This document shows, piece by piece, positions 24,891 through 35,312 of a DNA stretch of 64,000 nucleotides. Every line of letters starts with the position of its first letter. The stretch's first letter is position 1. Below the pieces are notes generated by a model, which searched no databases, was not told the origin of the DNA, and saw nothing but the letters and a program-made list of their open reading frames with translations. The stretch is from Dermatemys mawii (Eukaryota > Chordata > Testudines > Dermatemydidae): assembly GCA_007922305.1 (NCBI GenBank), contig ML677331.1, positions 120,858 to 184,857 of the forward strand. Direction: 5' to 3'. Both the position numbers and the translations under genes were made by a program.

Positions 24891-25669
24891 ACATGTAATG
24901 TGTATACTGTATATGCAAAACAACTATTATCCAGATATCTTCTGGGACAATGATTAAGTTCAGATAATCAAGGATAGGTATTACTGAGGGAATTTCCATT
25001 GCAATTAATAGTAAGTAGGGCACATGACCCTGTTTTAAAAGGCAGAGTTGTTGGATAACTAAAGTTATACCATAGATATATTGTATATCTTGGAAAAGGT
25101 ACTGATTTGACAAAACTGGAAACTAAGTTCTTCCCTCCACAAAATAACTTTATTTATCACATAAAAAGTGATCGTTTTTTCCCCCCTATTATCTCTTCCC
25201 TTTCAAGGTCTCTTCCAATTGTGCTTTGTATACGGAACCTTTTGACATCAGTGCATCTGTACTTATACTAACACAATGGGTTGCTGTGAAGAGTATGATG
25301 TCAGATCGCTTATACAAGGTCATTGGAAGAGTCTGTTTCAAACTGAATTTAACAAAAGATGGATGTGTCCATTCAAAGTAAATGAAAGGGGAAGTTGGAT
25401 TTCTAAGTTAGCAGTTTTTAATAGCTTAAAAATAATGCACTTAAAGCTATTGACGTATTTCAGCTATGCTGATGAATTACACAATGAAGGAAACTCCAAG
25501 AAACCCATATGTATTGACATCAAGTTTTACAATGTGCCATTTTATTTTTATTTAACACCATACCACAACCACATTTATTAAAATTAGTTAATACTTAGCT
25601 CTTAAATAGCACTTTCATCTCACAGTAGATCTGAAAGTTCTTAACAAAGGTGGTCAGTATCAGAACGCC

Positions 25670-25790
25670 CAAATTTTACAGATGGGGAAACTGAGGCAGA
25701 GAGGAGACATGACTTGCCCAGCGTCACCCAGCAAACCAGTAACAGAGCCAGGAATAGAACCCAAGTCTCCTTATATTGTTGTAAGGATAC
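25670..25790 (-). repeat. MIR-type SINE, well preserved core
   Basis: 'acagatggggaaactgaggc', 'gacttgcccagcgtcaccca' and 'agagccaggaatagaaccca' are the reverse MIR core and head. The best conserved minus-strand copy in the window. Confidence 0.85.
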
Positions 25791-25912
25791 TCACATATAG
25801 TTATGATTAGACCTATATTATAGGACTATAAGAATTAGGATTTTGGAATCAGAAGCAGATTAACCATTCTACTTGAAAGACCATCAGGATCATCAACCCT
25901 GTATTGTAGGTA

Positions 25913-26032
25913 GGGTGACCAAATTTTATAGGGATAGTCCCAATTTTGGGGTCTTTTTCTTATAGAGGCTCCTATTACCCCCTCTTCCCCCACCCGCTGT
26001 CCCAATTTTTCGCTTTTGCTGTCTGGTCCCCC
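25913..26032 (+). mobile_element. Tc1/mariner-like mini-element, copy 1
   Basis: Termini 'gggtgacca' and 'tctggtcccc' are inverted and TA flanks both ends. The inside holds 'tatagggatagtccc', 'ggctcctattaccccc' and 'gctgtcccaatttttc'. The TA flanks suggest a Tc1/mariner-type MITE. Two more copies lie at 27233 and 37156. Confidence 0.75.
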
Positions 26033-26394
26033 TAACTGTAGGAGTTAGTTTAGAGTGACAGGTCACGTGGCTTGAGTTTGGCATTCTGATCCATCTTATT
26101 ACCCTACACTGCAACTCATCCCTGTAGTATCTTAAGAGGATACCGAATTCTCACTTTGCAACTTAACCTGCTACATGGGGTTTGGGCAAAATGAGATTTC
26201 CATTGAGCAGTAGCCGAGTCCTCAAGTAATTCCACTAACTTCCACAGAGCCACTCCTGGAAAAAGACACTATTTAACATGAGGTATGGTTATTCCTACCT
26301 CTGAGCCACATCCAGCCCTGATGGGTGAGACTCCAGTGAGCTCACTTACTCCAGAGCTGAATTTGGCCCTCTATATCCACCCCCTCCCGCCCCC

Positions 26395-26500
26395 CACGCA
26401 TCTACAAAATAGGGACAATATGCACCTACTCTGTGGTGGTATTGTGAACATTAATTGTAATTTGTGGAATACTGCAATACCGCAGCTGGCTATGGCTGTT
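26395..26500 (+). repeat. MIR-type SINE tail
   Basis: 'catctacaaaatagggacaa' and 'ggtattgtgaacattaattg' are the 3' half of a MIR on the plus strand. Confidence 0.6.
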
Positions 26501-26865
26501 TGAGGGGTTTAAAAAAGGCTGAGAAATTCCACTGCCTAGTCAATAGTTACACTAGTTGGAAGCTGAATCAGTGTGGAAAAGCCTAGGACGTCAGTTTTAT
26601 TAAGTGTTAAAGCTGTCACCTATTTCTTCATTCCAACAAATAGGAAACTGGTGATACAGTTGCATGATTTCTCACCAATAAAGTGATCCATAACTCAGTT
26701 TACCCAGACCACTATGACAAGGTGCTCGTGATAACACACTATATTCATCTTTGAGAACTTCAGTGGAATACTACTTCTATGGAAATGCTCTTCTTACTGT
26801 AATCTCTTCCTAGGTTAAACCAAATGGACATTGGTCATTTGTGTCTGTTATCATTGGCACACAGA

Positions 26866-26932
26866 GCCTGCTCCAAAGCCCAGCAAGGTCAATGGCAATC
26901 TTTTCATTGCCCAAAGGCTTTAAATCAGGTCC
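26866..26932. repeat. Short palindrome, dispersed family
   Basis: 'ctgctccaaagcccagcaag' and 'ttgcccaaaggctttaaatc' with 'gtcaatggcaatcttttcat' in the centre. Inverted halves of the 'gggctttggatcagg' family. Confidence 0.55.
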
Positions 26933-27139
26933 ATGCATAATGTGCATGGAGATGTTTCTAGGAGTTTGTCAGCTGTCTTGTATAAATTAAAGAGAAACAC
27001 GAGTCTACATTTTTAGCATTAAGATGCAAATAAGCACGGTAAAAAAGGAAAGCTCCATTGTATAGCCACCTACTGATAGATATTACTGAAAAATAGCAAT
27101 AACATCATTCTGCCAAATCTCTAAACTCTTAATAAAAAT

Positions 27140-27410
27140 TAAGGAAGCGTACAACACCTCACTGAGGTAAGTAAGGATTATTGTCCCCATTTACACTTTA
27201 AGAAATTGAGGCACAAAAAAGGTAAGTGACTAGGGTGACCAGACAGCAAGTGTGAAAAATTGGGACAGGGTGTGTGTATTGGAGGAGAGGGGTGTAATAG
27301 GAGCCTGTATAAGAAAAGTGTCCCAAAACTGGGACTGTCCCTATAAAATTGGGACATCTGGTCACCCTACAAGTGACTCACTCAAACTACTCTGCCCAGT
27401 GACGAGATTA
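27140..27410 (-). repeat. MIR-type SINE interrupted by a TA-flanked element
   Basis: 'ggattattgtccccatttac' and 'agaaattgaggcac' are reverse MIR sequence. It continues to 'aaaggtaagtgac', stops at the TA that flanks the mini-element, and resumes as 'caagtgactcactcaaacta'. The MIR was therefore present before the mini-element landed. Confidence 0.7.
27233..27367 (-). mobile_element. Tc1/mariner-like mini-element, copy 2
   Basis: Reverse orientation relative to copy 1. It starts 'gggtgaccagacagcaagtg' and ends 'gacatctggtcaccc', with TA on both sides. The inside reads 'taggagcctgtataag' and 'aactgggactgtccc'. The terminal match is about 13 bases and nearly perfect. Confidence 0.85.
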
Positions 27411-27544
27411 TTCACTAATGAGATTATTCACTAACGAGTACCCAGTCGTGAATGTTAACTGTGCTGCAATGCCATTTGGTTTGTCTTCCAATTAAAGTGT
27501 TTTATTAGGCATCTTCAGATTTAAATAGTTTATGATCCATTTAA

Positions 27545-27690
27545 CAAAGACCAGGTGGGTGAGGTAATATCTTTTATTGGGCACACTTCTGTTTGTCTCT
27601 CACCAACAGAAATGGGTCCAATAAGAGATATAACCTCAACCGCCTTGTCTCTAATATCCTTGGACCAACACAGCTTCACCACCACTGCAT
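27545..27690. repeat. Foldback repeat, 'ggtgaggtaatatctttta' type
   Basis: 'ggtgaggtaatatcttttat' on the left is inverted by 'ccaataagagatataacctc' on the right. It continues with 'tccttggaccaacacagctt'. This sequence is common in turtle DNA and I associate it with Penelope-like element tails, but that link is from memory. Confidence 0.55.
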
Positions 27691-27820
27691 ACTCTTTAAG
27701 AGGGGCAGTTCAAGAACACAAAGTCAAACATTTTTTAAAAGGCCTCTATGTCTGTGCACCCAAACAAGTGGGATCATAAGCAGTTCATAGGATAAGAGAT
27801 TAAAATATGTAGCTTTCCTT

Positions 27821-27822
27821 AC
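27821..27822 (-). promoter_or_regulatory. 5' splice donor of the mucin-like exon
   Basis: The minus strand reads 'ggggaaa|gtaagg'. The exon ends at 27823 after two bases of a codon (phase 2). If unspliced, translation would stop at the TAA three bases into the intron. Confidence 0.55.
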
Positions 27823-28370
27823 TTTCCCCGGGTAGTTTCAAAGTCAGATTTTTTGAAGTCAGCATCCTTCTTAGTGCTGATGGCGCTGTAGTACGACAGC
27901 CTGGGAGATCTGTTCCCTGTTCTTTGCTGGCTTTGCTGTTGGGGAGGCATCTTTCGAGAAGTGCTCTGTGGAAAGCTCTCTGTGCTGTTGGGTAGGGCTC
28001 CTTGCTTAGCATTAGCACCAGCACGATTGCTGTTTCCACTGGACTGTGTTGTAGGGACGGAGGTTCTCTTCTCCTGGGTCACTGGCAGGGTTTTCAATCC
28101 CTGAACCTCTTCTGTGGGTGAAGGGGTGATTTTCACAGCATGCTCCCATGATGTACTTACTGCAGCTGTTTGGCTCTCAGGAGGGGTGAATACAGGGGTT
28201 GCCATCAGGTTTTTGAGGCTGTGCGTTGCAGCAGGAGGTGAAGTCAAATCTGCGTGGCTTGGTTGGGTTTCACCATCCCTAGTCATGGGCCAGGGCTTGC
28301 CAGTGGTAGCAGATCCCAAGCTGCCACTCTGTAAGAGCAGTAGAAGCAAGAAGAAGATCATCTCCTTCAT
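27823..28370 (-). CDS. First coding exon of an unrecognised Ser/Thr-rich secreted or membrane protein
   Basis: I do not recognise the gene. The start chosen is ATG at 28370, the first in frame after an upstream in-frame TGA, with A at position -3. The exon encodes 182 complete codons plus two bases. Residues 1-20 are a signal peptide (MKEM, then a run of Phe/Leu, then QSGSLGS). The rest is rich in Ser, Thr, Pro and Gln, has no cysteine and no folded-domain look, and carries sequons at N128-S-T and N153-R-S (the latter before Pro). Residues 139-182 are strongly basic, with Gln runs and 'LSYYSAIST'. That suits a mucin-like stalk or a disordered precursor. A membrane segment, if any, must be on a later exon outside the part I can identify. 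Chance is unlikely because the frame, signal peptide, acceptor and donor agree. Confidence 0.6.
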
Positions 28371-28402
28371 CCTGTTTTGGTTTGTAAAAGCAACGAGATG
28401 TC

Positions 28403-28408
28403 TCACAT
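28403..28408 (-). promoter_or_regulatory. Start-stop element (ATG TGA) in the leader
   Basis: An ATG immediately followed by TGA, 32 bases before the main start. Such minimal upstream ORFs are known in other genes to stall ribosomes. Its context is weak (T at -3), so any effect here is inference. Confidence 0.4.
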
Positions 28409-28448
28409 GTATTCCTTGTGTGAGGATCCTGCAGCTGCTTTCTCCTCC

Positions 28449-28478
28449 TCAGGCGCGGCTCTCAGAGTGAACCTGCAT
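28449..28478 (-). promoter_or_regulatory. Upstream ORF, 9 codons
   Basis: ATG at 28478 followed by eight sense codons and TGA, inside the 5' leader of the mucin-like exon. Its role is inferred only from position. Confidence 0.4.
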
Positions 28479-28503
28479 GGAGAGTGCTCTGCCAGTTTTG
28501 TTT

Positions 28504-28520
28504 CTGTAGAAGAGGAAACA
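28504..28520 (-). promoter_or_regulatory. 3' splice acceptor of the mucin-like exon
   Basis: The minus strand reads 'tttcctcttctacag' before the exon. A clear pyrimidine tract ends in CAG, with AG at 28505-28504. Confidence 0.6.
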
Positions 28521-29876
28521 GGTTTTTAGTGTTTCAAAACTGACTGAGGAAGCTCAATTTCCTGTTTCTGTGGATCTCTGCAACCTGTGCCCCTTACAGG
28601 GCTGGAGCCTGGAAGCCTTAGGGAAAAGAAAAAAAAAAGGGTCTCTGCTGAAGCTACAGAATGAAGATTAATGGCACAATGTGAATGTGGAAACATTGTC
28701 AGTGAAGATAGTTTCATGGGGAAAAACATCACACCAGTTAAGTAATTTCCCTTTCACATGTATCCGTGCACAGAACATGGGTTACTTGTCAAATGTGCCA
28801 CTTAGTTGTTCATATTTGTTGTGAACTTGCAATTGAGTTGCCTAGAAAAGGACTTGGCTGGACATCAATACATGGGTACATTTGCCCGTGATGTTGGCCA
28901 TGTTTCTCATTGGGGTTTGAGTACTCAAGCGAACAAGCTGTAGGGAAGAGATTGCCTTTACGCTAGGCTGAAAAAGTATGAATGAATACAATAAAATCTT
29001 CAATATATTAACTTATCTACATGCCAGGAGCCAGTACCTTTCCCCTTAATTGTAACATCACCCTGTAGGACCAGAGCACTTTGTAGTTATTATGGACATA
29101 TTAGCAGTAACTCCAGAGTTGAGGTTGCATTTAAATTTTGCATTTAATGCTTTTTTCTATTTAACAATTGAATATAGTCTCCAAATTTAAGATATACTCT
29201 GTGGGTCAAGTGAATTTTCTATAATATTCCTGGTCAAAGATTTACTATCTTTGGCAGAGGAAATGTTTCTGAATTAACACTTGATAATGTTTCTGAATTA
29301 ACAGTGATTAACACTGAATTAACACTTGATTTTTCCTCCCTAAACTTATAAAATGTCCCTTCAGTCTCTCGTTAAAGAGCCACCACAACTCCAACACACA
29401 CATTTCCATTACAACTCAGGCACAGGCCCTTTCTGAAAACATTAACTTTAAACACAAGTACATTTATTCCCTTTTCTCATTAGAACCTGCTGTATCTTTG
29501 GACATTTTGAACTCTACTCGCTACTTCTGTCCTCAGATGCTGCCAGCCTGACTCTGTCTCCACTCAGCATGGAGACCCTGAGAAGCCAAGGAGGAACAGG
29601 GAGCAGCAAGTAATTAAGAGAGCATTGGGAGGCAAAGGGGATAGACTGAAGATCAGTCATGCCACGAAAGGTAGAGTGGGACAGTTAGTGACTAAAGAGA
29701 ATAGTGGGGTTACATAATGGGCTCCATGCTATGTATCAGGGCTATGGAGGGAATCAAGTCTTTATGTGGTTCATACAGACTCAACTCCCCATAGCACTGA
29801 TGGTGTCTTGACCTCACAGCACAGCAGGCAACAATGAACTCAGAAACCAAGGGTGGTGGGGTTGGGGGAGGGGGAG
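28521..29876. other. Likely intron or upstream region; no repeat named
   Basis: Lies upstream of the exon on the minus strand. An A-run sits at 28629-28638. 'aatgtttctgaattaacac' is partly repeated at 29262-29332, a small local duplication. No promoter signal that I could defend. Confidence 0.4.
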
Positions 29877-30510
29877 TGTGACAGGGTACTCTACTCACCA
29901 CTAGACTGGCACCTCCTCCTGGTCACTCTGGGGAATAGCTCACCAGATTAACACCCTTTCCCACAGGTGCATGCCAGCCTGCACCCTTCCCCCCCTTCAC
30001 AAGCTACTACTGCCTGTTTGTGACTCAGCCCTCCAGCCAGGTCACTGTATGTATTTTCCCCTCCTGGGGTTGGGGAGTCTGTCTTTACCAGCAGCCTTGG
30101 GCAGTCTTCCCATTCCCTACTTCATAGTGCCACTCTCTCAATGGCTGGAAGGGAAACCTGGGCCCACTCTCTCCTCCATGTTCCAGCTCAAGGTCCCACT
30201 AGTCAGCAGTCAAGGTCTGGTCTCTTCTAGAACCTTGCTGTCTTCCCCTGACTCTAGATTTGCCACCCACACTCACCTCCTTTCTCCCAGACAGTAACTG
30301 CAGATTTTCCTACTAACCCCTTTTGCTTCCAGTCACCCGTCTTTATAGTCCCAGCCCAACTTGTTCCTCCTCAGGTGGGCTCCCCTCATTCAGTCAGGGG
30401 ATTACTTGGCTACCTGATTCCCCTCAGCTGTGGCTTGTTGGGTTAATTAGCCCCCTTCTCAGTCTGCATCAACCCTTTCAAGGCAAGGGTGGGGTAAACA
30501 CTCCATCACA
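29877..30510 (-). mobile_element. Solo LTR, 634 bp
   Basis: The plus strand begins 'tgtgacagggtactct' and ends 'aaacactccatcaca', so both strands have TG...CA ends. Flanks are GGGAG and GGAAG, a 5-bp duplication with one mismatch. On the minus strand 'gggactataaagac' gives a TATA-like box. Its minus-strand start resembles the plus-strand start of the LTR at 40733-41463, so the two are probably related and in opposite directions. No internal retroviral genes are seen. Confidence 0.75.
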
Positions 30511-30523
30511 GGAAGGAATGAAA

Positions 30524-30524
30524 C

Positions 30525-30567
<43 letters not shown>

Positions 30568-30688
30568 GTGTGAGAGAGTGTGTGTGTCTGTGTGTGTGTG
30601 CACAAGAGAGAGAGATAGAGAGAGAGTGTCTGCGTGAGAGAGAAAGAATGTGTGAGGGAGTGTGTGTGTGTGTGTATGTGAGAGAGAA
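30524..30688. repeat. Compound (GA)n/(TG)n microsatellite
   Basis: Alternating blocks of GA and TG units with CA and TA steps. Adjacent to the right end of the LTR, starting 14 bases after it. Open frames through it are artefacts of the repeat. Confidence 0.95.
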
Positions 30689-31536
30689 GGCGAGCAGGAC
30701 TATTCAAATCACATGTGGGACCCACGTGTGAGTAAGCAGGGATGAGCAGGGACTCTGGGATGGTAAAAGAGGGCTGTGCTTTGGGGACTGGTGCCTGATG
30801 TGGCCAGGAACTGAGGCAGTAGCACTAGAAGAGCTTTTCAAGTGTCCTTAACTTAACACACTGTAATTTGATTCCAAGAGTGGTGCTCTCTTGCTTCTCT
30901 GTTGCTCCAGAAAGCAGATCTGGAAGAGACAACTGTCTCTGTGCCAGGCCATTGATGTGTCAAGAACTGGAACTTCAACTGTCCTCTGGGAAACTGAGGC
31001 ACCAATTTCCAGGGATCTCTTCAAGTGCCAATATGTCAGCATACAGGCCCTATGTTCCTCAACCACAGACCCTATTTCCCTCATTACCCAGCACTTACTC
31101 TCCTCTCCCTGTACTTTCCTGCTCAGTCCTCCTGCTCACACTCCAAAGGAACCTCCCTGTTGAAGAGGGAAAGTTGCCATGCATGGGTTAAATTCTTAAA
31201 AGTTAGCTCCTTTGTTCCCTCATGGCTCTCTGACCTTTCACAGTGACTCCAAGCCTCAACGATCTGCCGTGTAGGCCTGATCATGTATTTCATGCTTCAG
31301 TTCTCAAACAGCTCACAGGTCTTTTCTCTGGACCTCTCCCAGAGTCCTCTTGCTCTTGTTCCATCTGCTGTATGCAATGTCTTCCCCAGTTTTTCCCTCT
31401 GTTATTGCTGAGATGACATTCTCACGTATATGCTTTTTTAGCTACCTTGAGATTCTGGAATAGGCTACAGCAGATAATTCACCTTTTTTTTTTAGCAAAT
31501 AATGAGTGGTTCGGTCTACACTGAATTCCCAGAAAT
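30689..31536. other. No gene seen
   Basis: Non-coding DNA, C/T-rich from about 31040 to 31400. Frames here show no recognised homology. Confidence 0.4.
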
Positions 31537-31541
31537 GTCAC

Positions 31542-32322
31542 TGTCAGGATTGCCTCCCCACTCTGAACGCTAGGGTACAGATGTGGGGACCCGCATAAAA
31601 AAAGAAATAACCCCCCCAAGCTTATTTTACCAGCTTGGGTTAAAATGTTTTTCTCCAGAACACAACTTCTTCTGTGCCTGGAACTAACTGCTGCCACCAC
31701 CAAACTCAATTTAGGGTAGTTTGGGACCCTTCTTTCCCTTTCCACTAACCCCCCAAACTTCTTCCTTCCCTGGGAAGCTTGAGAGAAAAAACAAACAAAC
31801 TTCGCCTGCTCCTGCAAGACGTGCCCGATCCAAAACCAGGATCTTACACAATGGAAAACAAGCAGCCAGATTCTTAAAAGAAAGATTTTAATAAAAGAAA
31901 AGAAGAAAGGAATAAATCTCTTATAACCATCAATAGAACAGCATTTACCATAATCAACAAAAGGATTCAGAAACCAAACCTCTCCCCCGAGGCAACTTTC
32001 TCCCACTGTTGATATCTCTGCTGAAGCTTACAATATCAAGAAGCACCCAGCCAACCCTCACCACTGAGAACCCTCCAAGTGATAAAAAGAAGGTAAACTT
32101 ACTGACTACAGTGCTTGATAGAATCTATAGTTACAGTGAAAGACATAGCTGTGTTCATCCCATAGCCGAGGTGAACAGAGAGAGACCCAGAGAGAAACTG
32201 AAACTTAAAATCCTTTGTCTCCTGAGCAATTTCTCATTGGTCAGTTGTCCACCTCTCAGATTACCTTTAACTTAACCCCTTACAGGTAAACACTAATTCT
32301 AGGCTACTTCACACTTATGACA
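31542..32322 (-). mobile_element. Solo LTR, 781 bp, perfect 5-bp duplication
   Basis: Begins 'tgtcaggattgcctcccc' and ends 'acacttatgaca'. GTCAC flanks both ends exactly (31537-31541 and 32323-32327), proving insertion as a unit. The plus strand has 'gattttaataaaagaaaag', which on the minus strand is a T-rich stretch typical of the R/U5 part. The minus-strand start holds 'gaccaatgagaaattg', a CCAAT-like motif. The minus orientation is therefore preferred. The 175-codon minus-strand frame here is inside the LTR and is not a gene. Confidence 0.85.
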
Positions 32323-32327
32323 GTCAC

Positions 32328-33920
32328 TTTCTTTTGAACCTTGTTTTTCCCTTATTAAAAACATAGTTCCATGGAAGCCAGGGTTCTACACACAGAGTCG
32401 CATAAGGTAACCAGGGAAAATAACGACAAGCATAGAAAGGAGATTTCAATTTATACAAAGAGAAAAACAATAACTTTGATTTTCTATTATCAATTTAGAC
32501 TAATTTTCTTGGGGCAGAGATAGCCTCTTATTTGTGTGCAGTGCTTAGCACAATGGGGCCTCTAGGTGCTATGGTGAAACAAATGATAATCACAATGTAA
32601 ACAGAATAGTATGTACTTTATATAAAAACAAAGACAGAGAAGGGGAAGACAATTTTGGGCTCAATACGCCACTGCCTTGCACCTAGTGTAGCCTTTTACA
32701 CCTTTACCAAGCGAGAGTCCTGAGGGTTTGGAGATTAACATAGCCCACCCCCTGCAAGTTCTTTCTGGCTATTCTCCATGTTTTTGGAACAAGCAAAATG
32801 TGGTTACTGAAAACTGTAGGCAAGCAGTAACACACAGAGGTCTGATGAGCCAGAATTGACATGTGTGCTGTACATGTGCCTGTGTTACAATGTGTTTGTC
32901 TGTCTGCTTTAATTACAGAGGAAGTGTATATCAGTATTGTTAGTAAAATAATATAAGCATGACTTCCCAGATAGAGTTTTTCTGTAGCCAACACACTTGG
33001 GTTGAATGTTAAGAGTTACACTAGGGCAGGAGTTGGCCCAATGTATTTACTATAGACAGCTCCGTTATACACTGAGCATTTACACTAGGGAAGTTTGTCA
33101 AAAATTGCTTACAGTGGTTCAGGGCCACTGGTATAGGTAACACTGGGAGCCCCAGTACAGACACGACTCCAGTGGTCATCACCACTGGAAGCACTAGGGG
33201 TGGGCTCTTGAAGAGGGCTGAAGTGACACAGGAACACAAGTTCAACTGAAAAACTGCCAGCAAACCAAAATGTTTATTTGCCCAGTTCTCATCCATAGTG
33301 CTTAAAAGAGTAATGGACATGAGACCTCCCACCTATAAGAGGGTCACTAACGTGGCTGACACTGACATGTTGTTGTAATTTTCTTGTCCTTCCAAACTCA
33401 CTGCCCAAAACACTTAGCAAGAATGATATTCTTTGTTTTTAACAAACATGCAAAGAAAGATTAAACCACAAACCCAAGAAACAGAGTCCCAGTGCTGCAC
33501 TATGCTATCATTTCCTTCTGAGGTTTGTACTCGAAATGAGATAAAAACTTAAGAAGGAAGCATGACAGTAGTAAACAAGATGTCTCAAGAGAAGCAAGGT
33601 GAAAGTTATTTCAGCATATGTAGTTAATACAAAGTCTTGCAGATGCTCGAACCAAATGTTCAGCATTATTTATTGCCTTTCTTACATAAAACATCCCATT
33701 TATTATTTTACAGAGAGAACAATGTATCAACTATCCACCCAACATCCCAAAAATAACTATAACAACACCTTTTTTATTTTTTTATATTTTTTTTTGTACA
33801 AACTGGGTGGTTTACTGTACAGTTCACGGTCAGTTTAGCCATGGCCAAAGGAGTTCACATTCAAATATGTTCTCTAGCAGCTCACCATAAGGGAATGTAA
33901 GCTACCTTGACCTGTTGGAG
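32328..33920. other. No gene; one LINE tail inside
   Basis: Non-coding. The only recognisable item is the tail at 32515-32605. A T-rich run is near 33768-33796. Confidence 0.4.
32515..32605 (+). repeat. LINE tail, 'gcacaatggggcc' type
   Basis: 'agtgcttagcacaatggggc' and 'ctctaggtgctatggtgaaa' match the tails at 46595-46660 and 47630-47720. I regard it as the 3' end of an L2/CR1-group LINE. Confidence 0.6.
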
Positions 33921-33922
33921 GA

Positions 33923-33993
<71 letters not shown>
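33921..33993. repeat. (GAAA)n microsatellite
   Basis: About 18 tandem GAAA units, nearly perfect, with a single 'gaca' at the right end. Confidence 0.97.
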
Positions 33994-33994
<1 letters not shown>

Positions 33995-34769
33995 CAGACT
34001 ATACTTGATTTCTGGGAGAGATTTCCACTTAATGAGATTAGATATATAGAGAAGAGATTAGATTTATAAACATGTGTTTTGTTTAATTTTTGCTTCCTAA
34101 AACTGAAGTTTTGGTTTGGTGCTGGGACAAATTCTGTTCTGGCTTACACCTCATGGCCCTGGGAAGTGTCACAAGTATAAAATGCACCCTCTTAAGGGTT
34201 GATGAAGCGGCCCATTTTTCCTGGGTTGATTTGAGGCATTATTAATATGAGCTGGGTTGATTTAGAAGCATTGTCAACTCAACCATGTTGTCCTCTGGTC
34301 ACCTCACTCCAGCTCAACATTCATAGCAGCAGAGAATGCATGTACTGAGGTTGCCTTGCACATGTGGCACATAGGAGTACCTCCCATGTACTCTGTGTAT
34401 CTTTTGGGAAACATCATATCTTCTATACAGTACAGGCTGTAACCTCCTTCAGGAGAGATGGTGGAATGATGTTGACACTGTTTTAATATTCCCTGAATAT
34501 TGCTCTTGAGGTGGCATTTCTGGGAACCAAGACATGCAAATGAAGGAGAATACACCATTCTGATGAGTGCATAACAAGCCTACCTGATGGCTATATTTTC
34601 ATATTGGTTAGCCTTTCTTTAGTAAGTGGTTAAATGATGCTGGGAGGTACAGAGAATATATATACTTAGCTGTGTTTTTTTTTCTCCAGCCACACCCTGT
34701 ATGCTGGGGTAGCTGCTTCAGTGACTCGGTGCCACCGGAGGATCCCCTTCTACAGATGCTGAAACTACT

Positions 34770-34921
34770 GGATTTAGGGCTGCTTTGTACCTGGTGTAGT
34801 CATTTACATCAATGCTAGCTCCAGTGGGAGTGAGAGAACTTGGATCTGGTAGCATTTTATATCCACTTGGCACATGTGTAAATGACTGCATAAGGCATAG
34901 GGTAGCAGAAAATTTAGCCCC
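34770..34921. repeat. Foldback repeat, 'gtcatttacatc' type
   Basis: 'ggtgtagtcatttacatc' is inverted by 'catgtgtaaatgactgcat', and 'tttagggctgctttgtacc' by 'gtagcagaaaatttagccc'. A non-coding palindromic element, diverged. Confidence 0.6.
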
Positions 34922-35221
34922 TGTTGCTTCAGAACAATTATGTTTGTTTGTTTGTTTAGGATCATGTTGCACGAGAGGGGTATCATATTGCTTTCTCATT
35001 GTAAGCATTAATTGATGCTTCTCAGTTTAACTTGAGCCCCCACTGTCCTATTGCTTGTCAATATGAAGAGTAATAAAATTAGGGTATAGGGATACAGTAG
35101 CATTAGGACACAAAACTGCCTCATCAGGAAAAGAAATAAGGGACAGCTATGTTAAGACAGGTCTTCCACTGGATACTACTGAATCAACTAGTTTTTATAC
35201 ACTTTGCACCAATGGAGAATA

Positions 35222-35312
35222 AATCATAGAATCATAGAATATCAGGGTTGGAAGGGACCTCAGGAGGTCATCTAGTCCAACCCCCTGCTCAAAGCAGGAC
35301 CAATCCCCAACT
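35222..35312 (-). mobile_element. CR1/SINE 3' tail fragment
   Basis: Starts with 'atcatagaatcatagaatat', the inverted CR1 terminal octamer, then 'ggttggaagggacctcagga' and 'ccaaccccctgctcaaagca'. It matches the tail of the SINE at 63722-63914 in reverse. It is too short to decide between a CR1 and a SINE. Confidence 0.85.

Larger units (their letters stand above)
28371..28503 (-). other. 5' UTR part of the mucin-like exon
   Basis: Begins right after the acceptor and runs 133 bases to the chosen ATG. It contains two upstream ORFs: ATG at 28478 with 9 codons ending in TGA at 28449-28451, and an ATG directly followed by TGA at 28403-28408. Both could lower translation of the main frame. At least one more non-coding exon must lie at a higher coordinate. 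Confidence 0.5.

Noticed and set aside
28114..28470. Plus-strand open frame over the mucin-like exon
   Set aside because: It is the antisense shadow of the minus-strand exon, with no splice signals or signal peptide of its own.
30323..30725. Frames rich in Arg/Glu or Thr/His/Ser
   Set aside because: Products of the (GA)n/(TG)n microsatellite and the adjoining LTR.
31479..32006. 175-codon minus-strand frame
   Set aside because: Most of it lies inside the solo LTR 31542-32322; composition reflects LTR sequence and there is no recognised domain.
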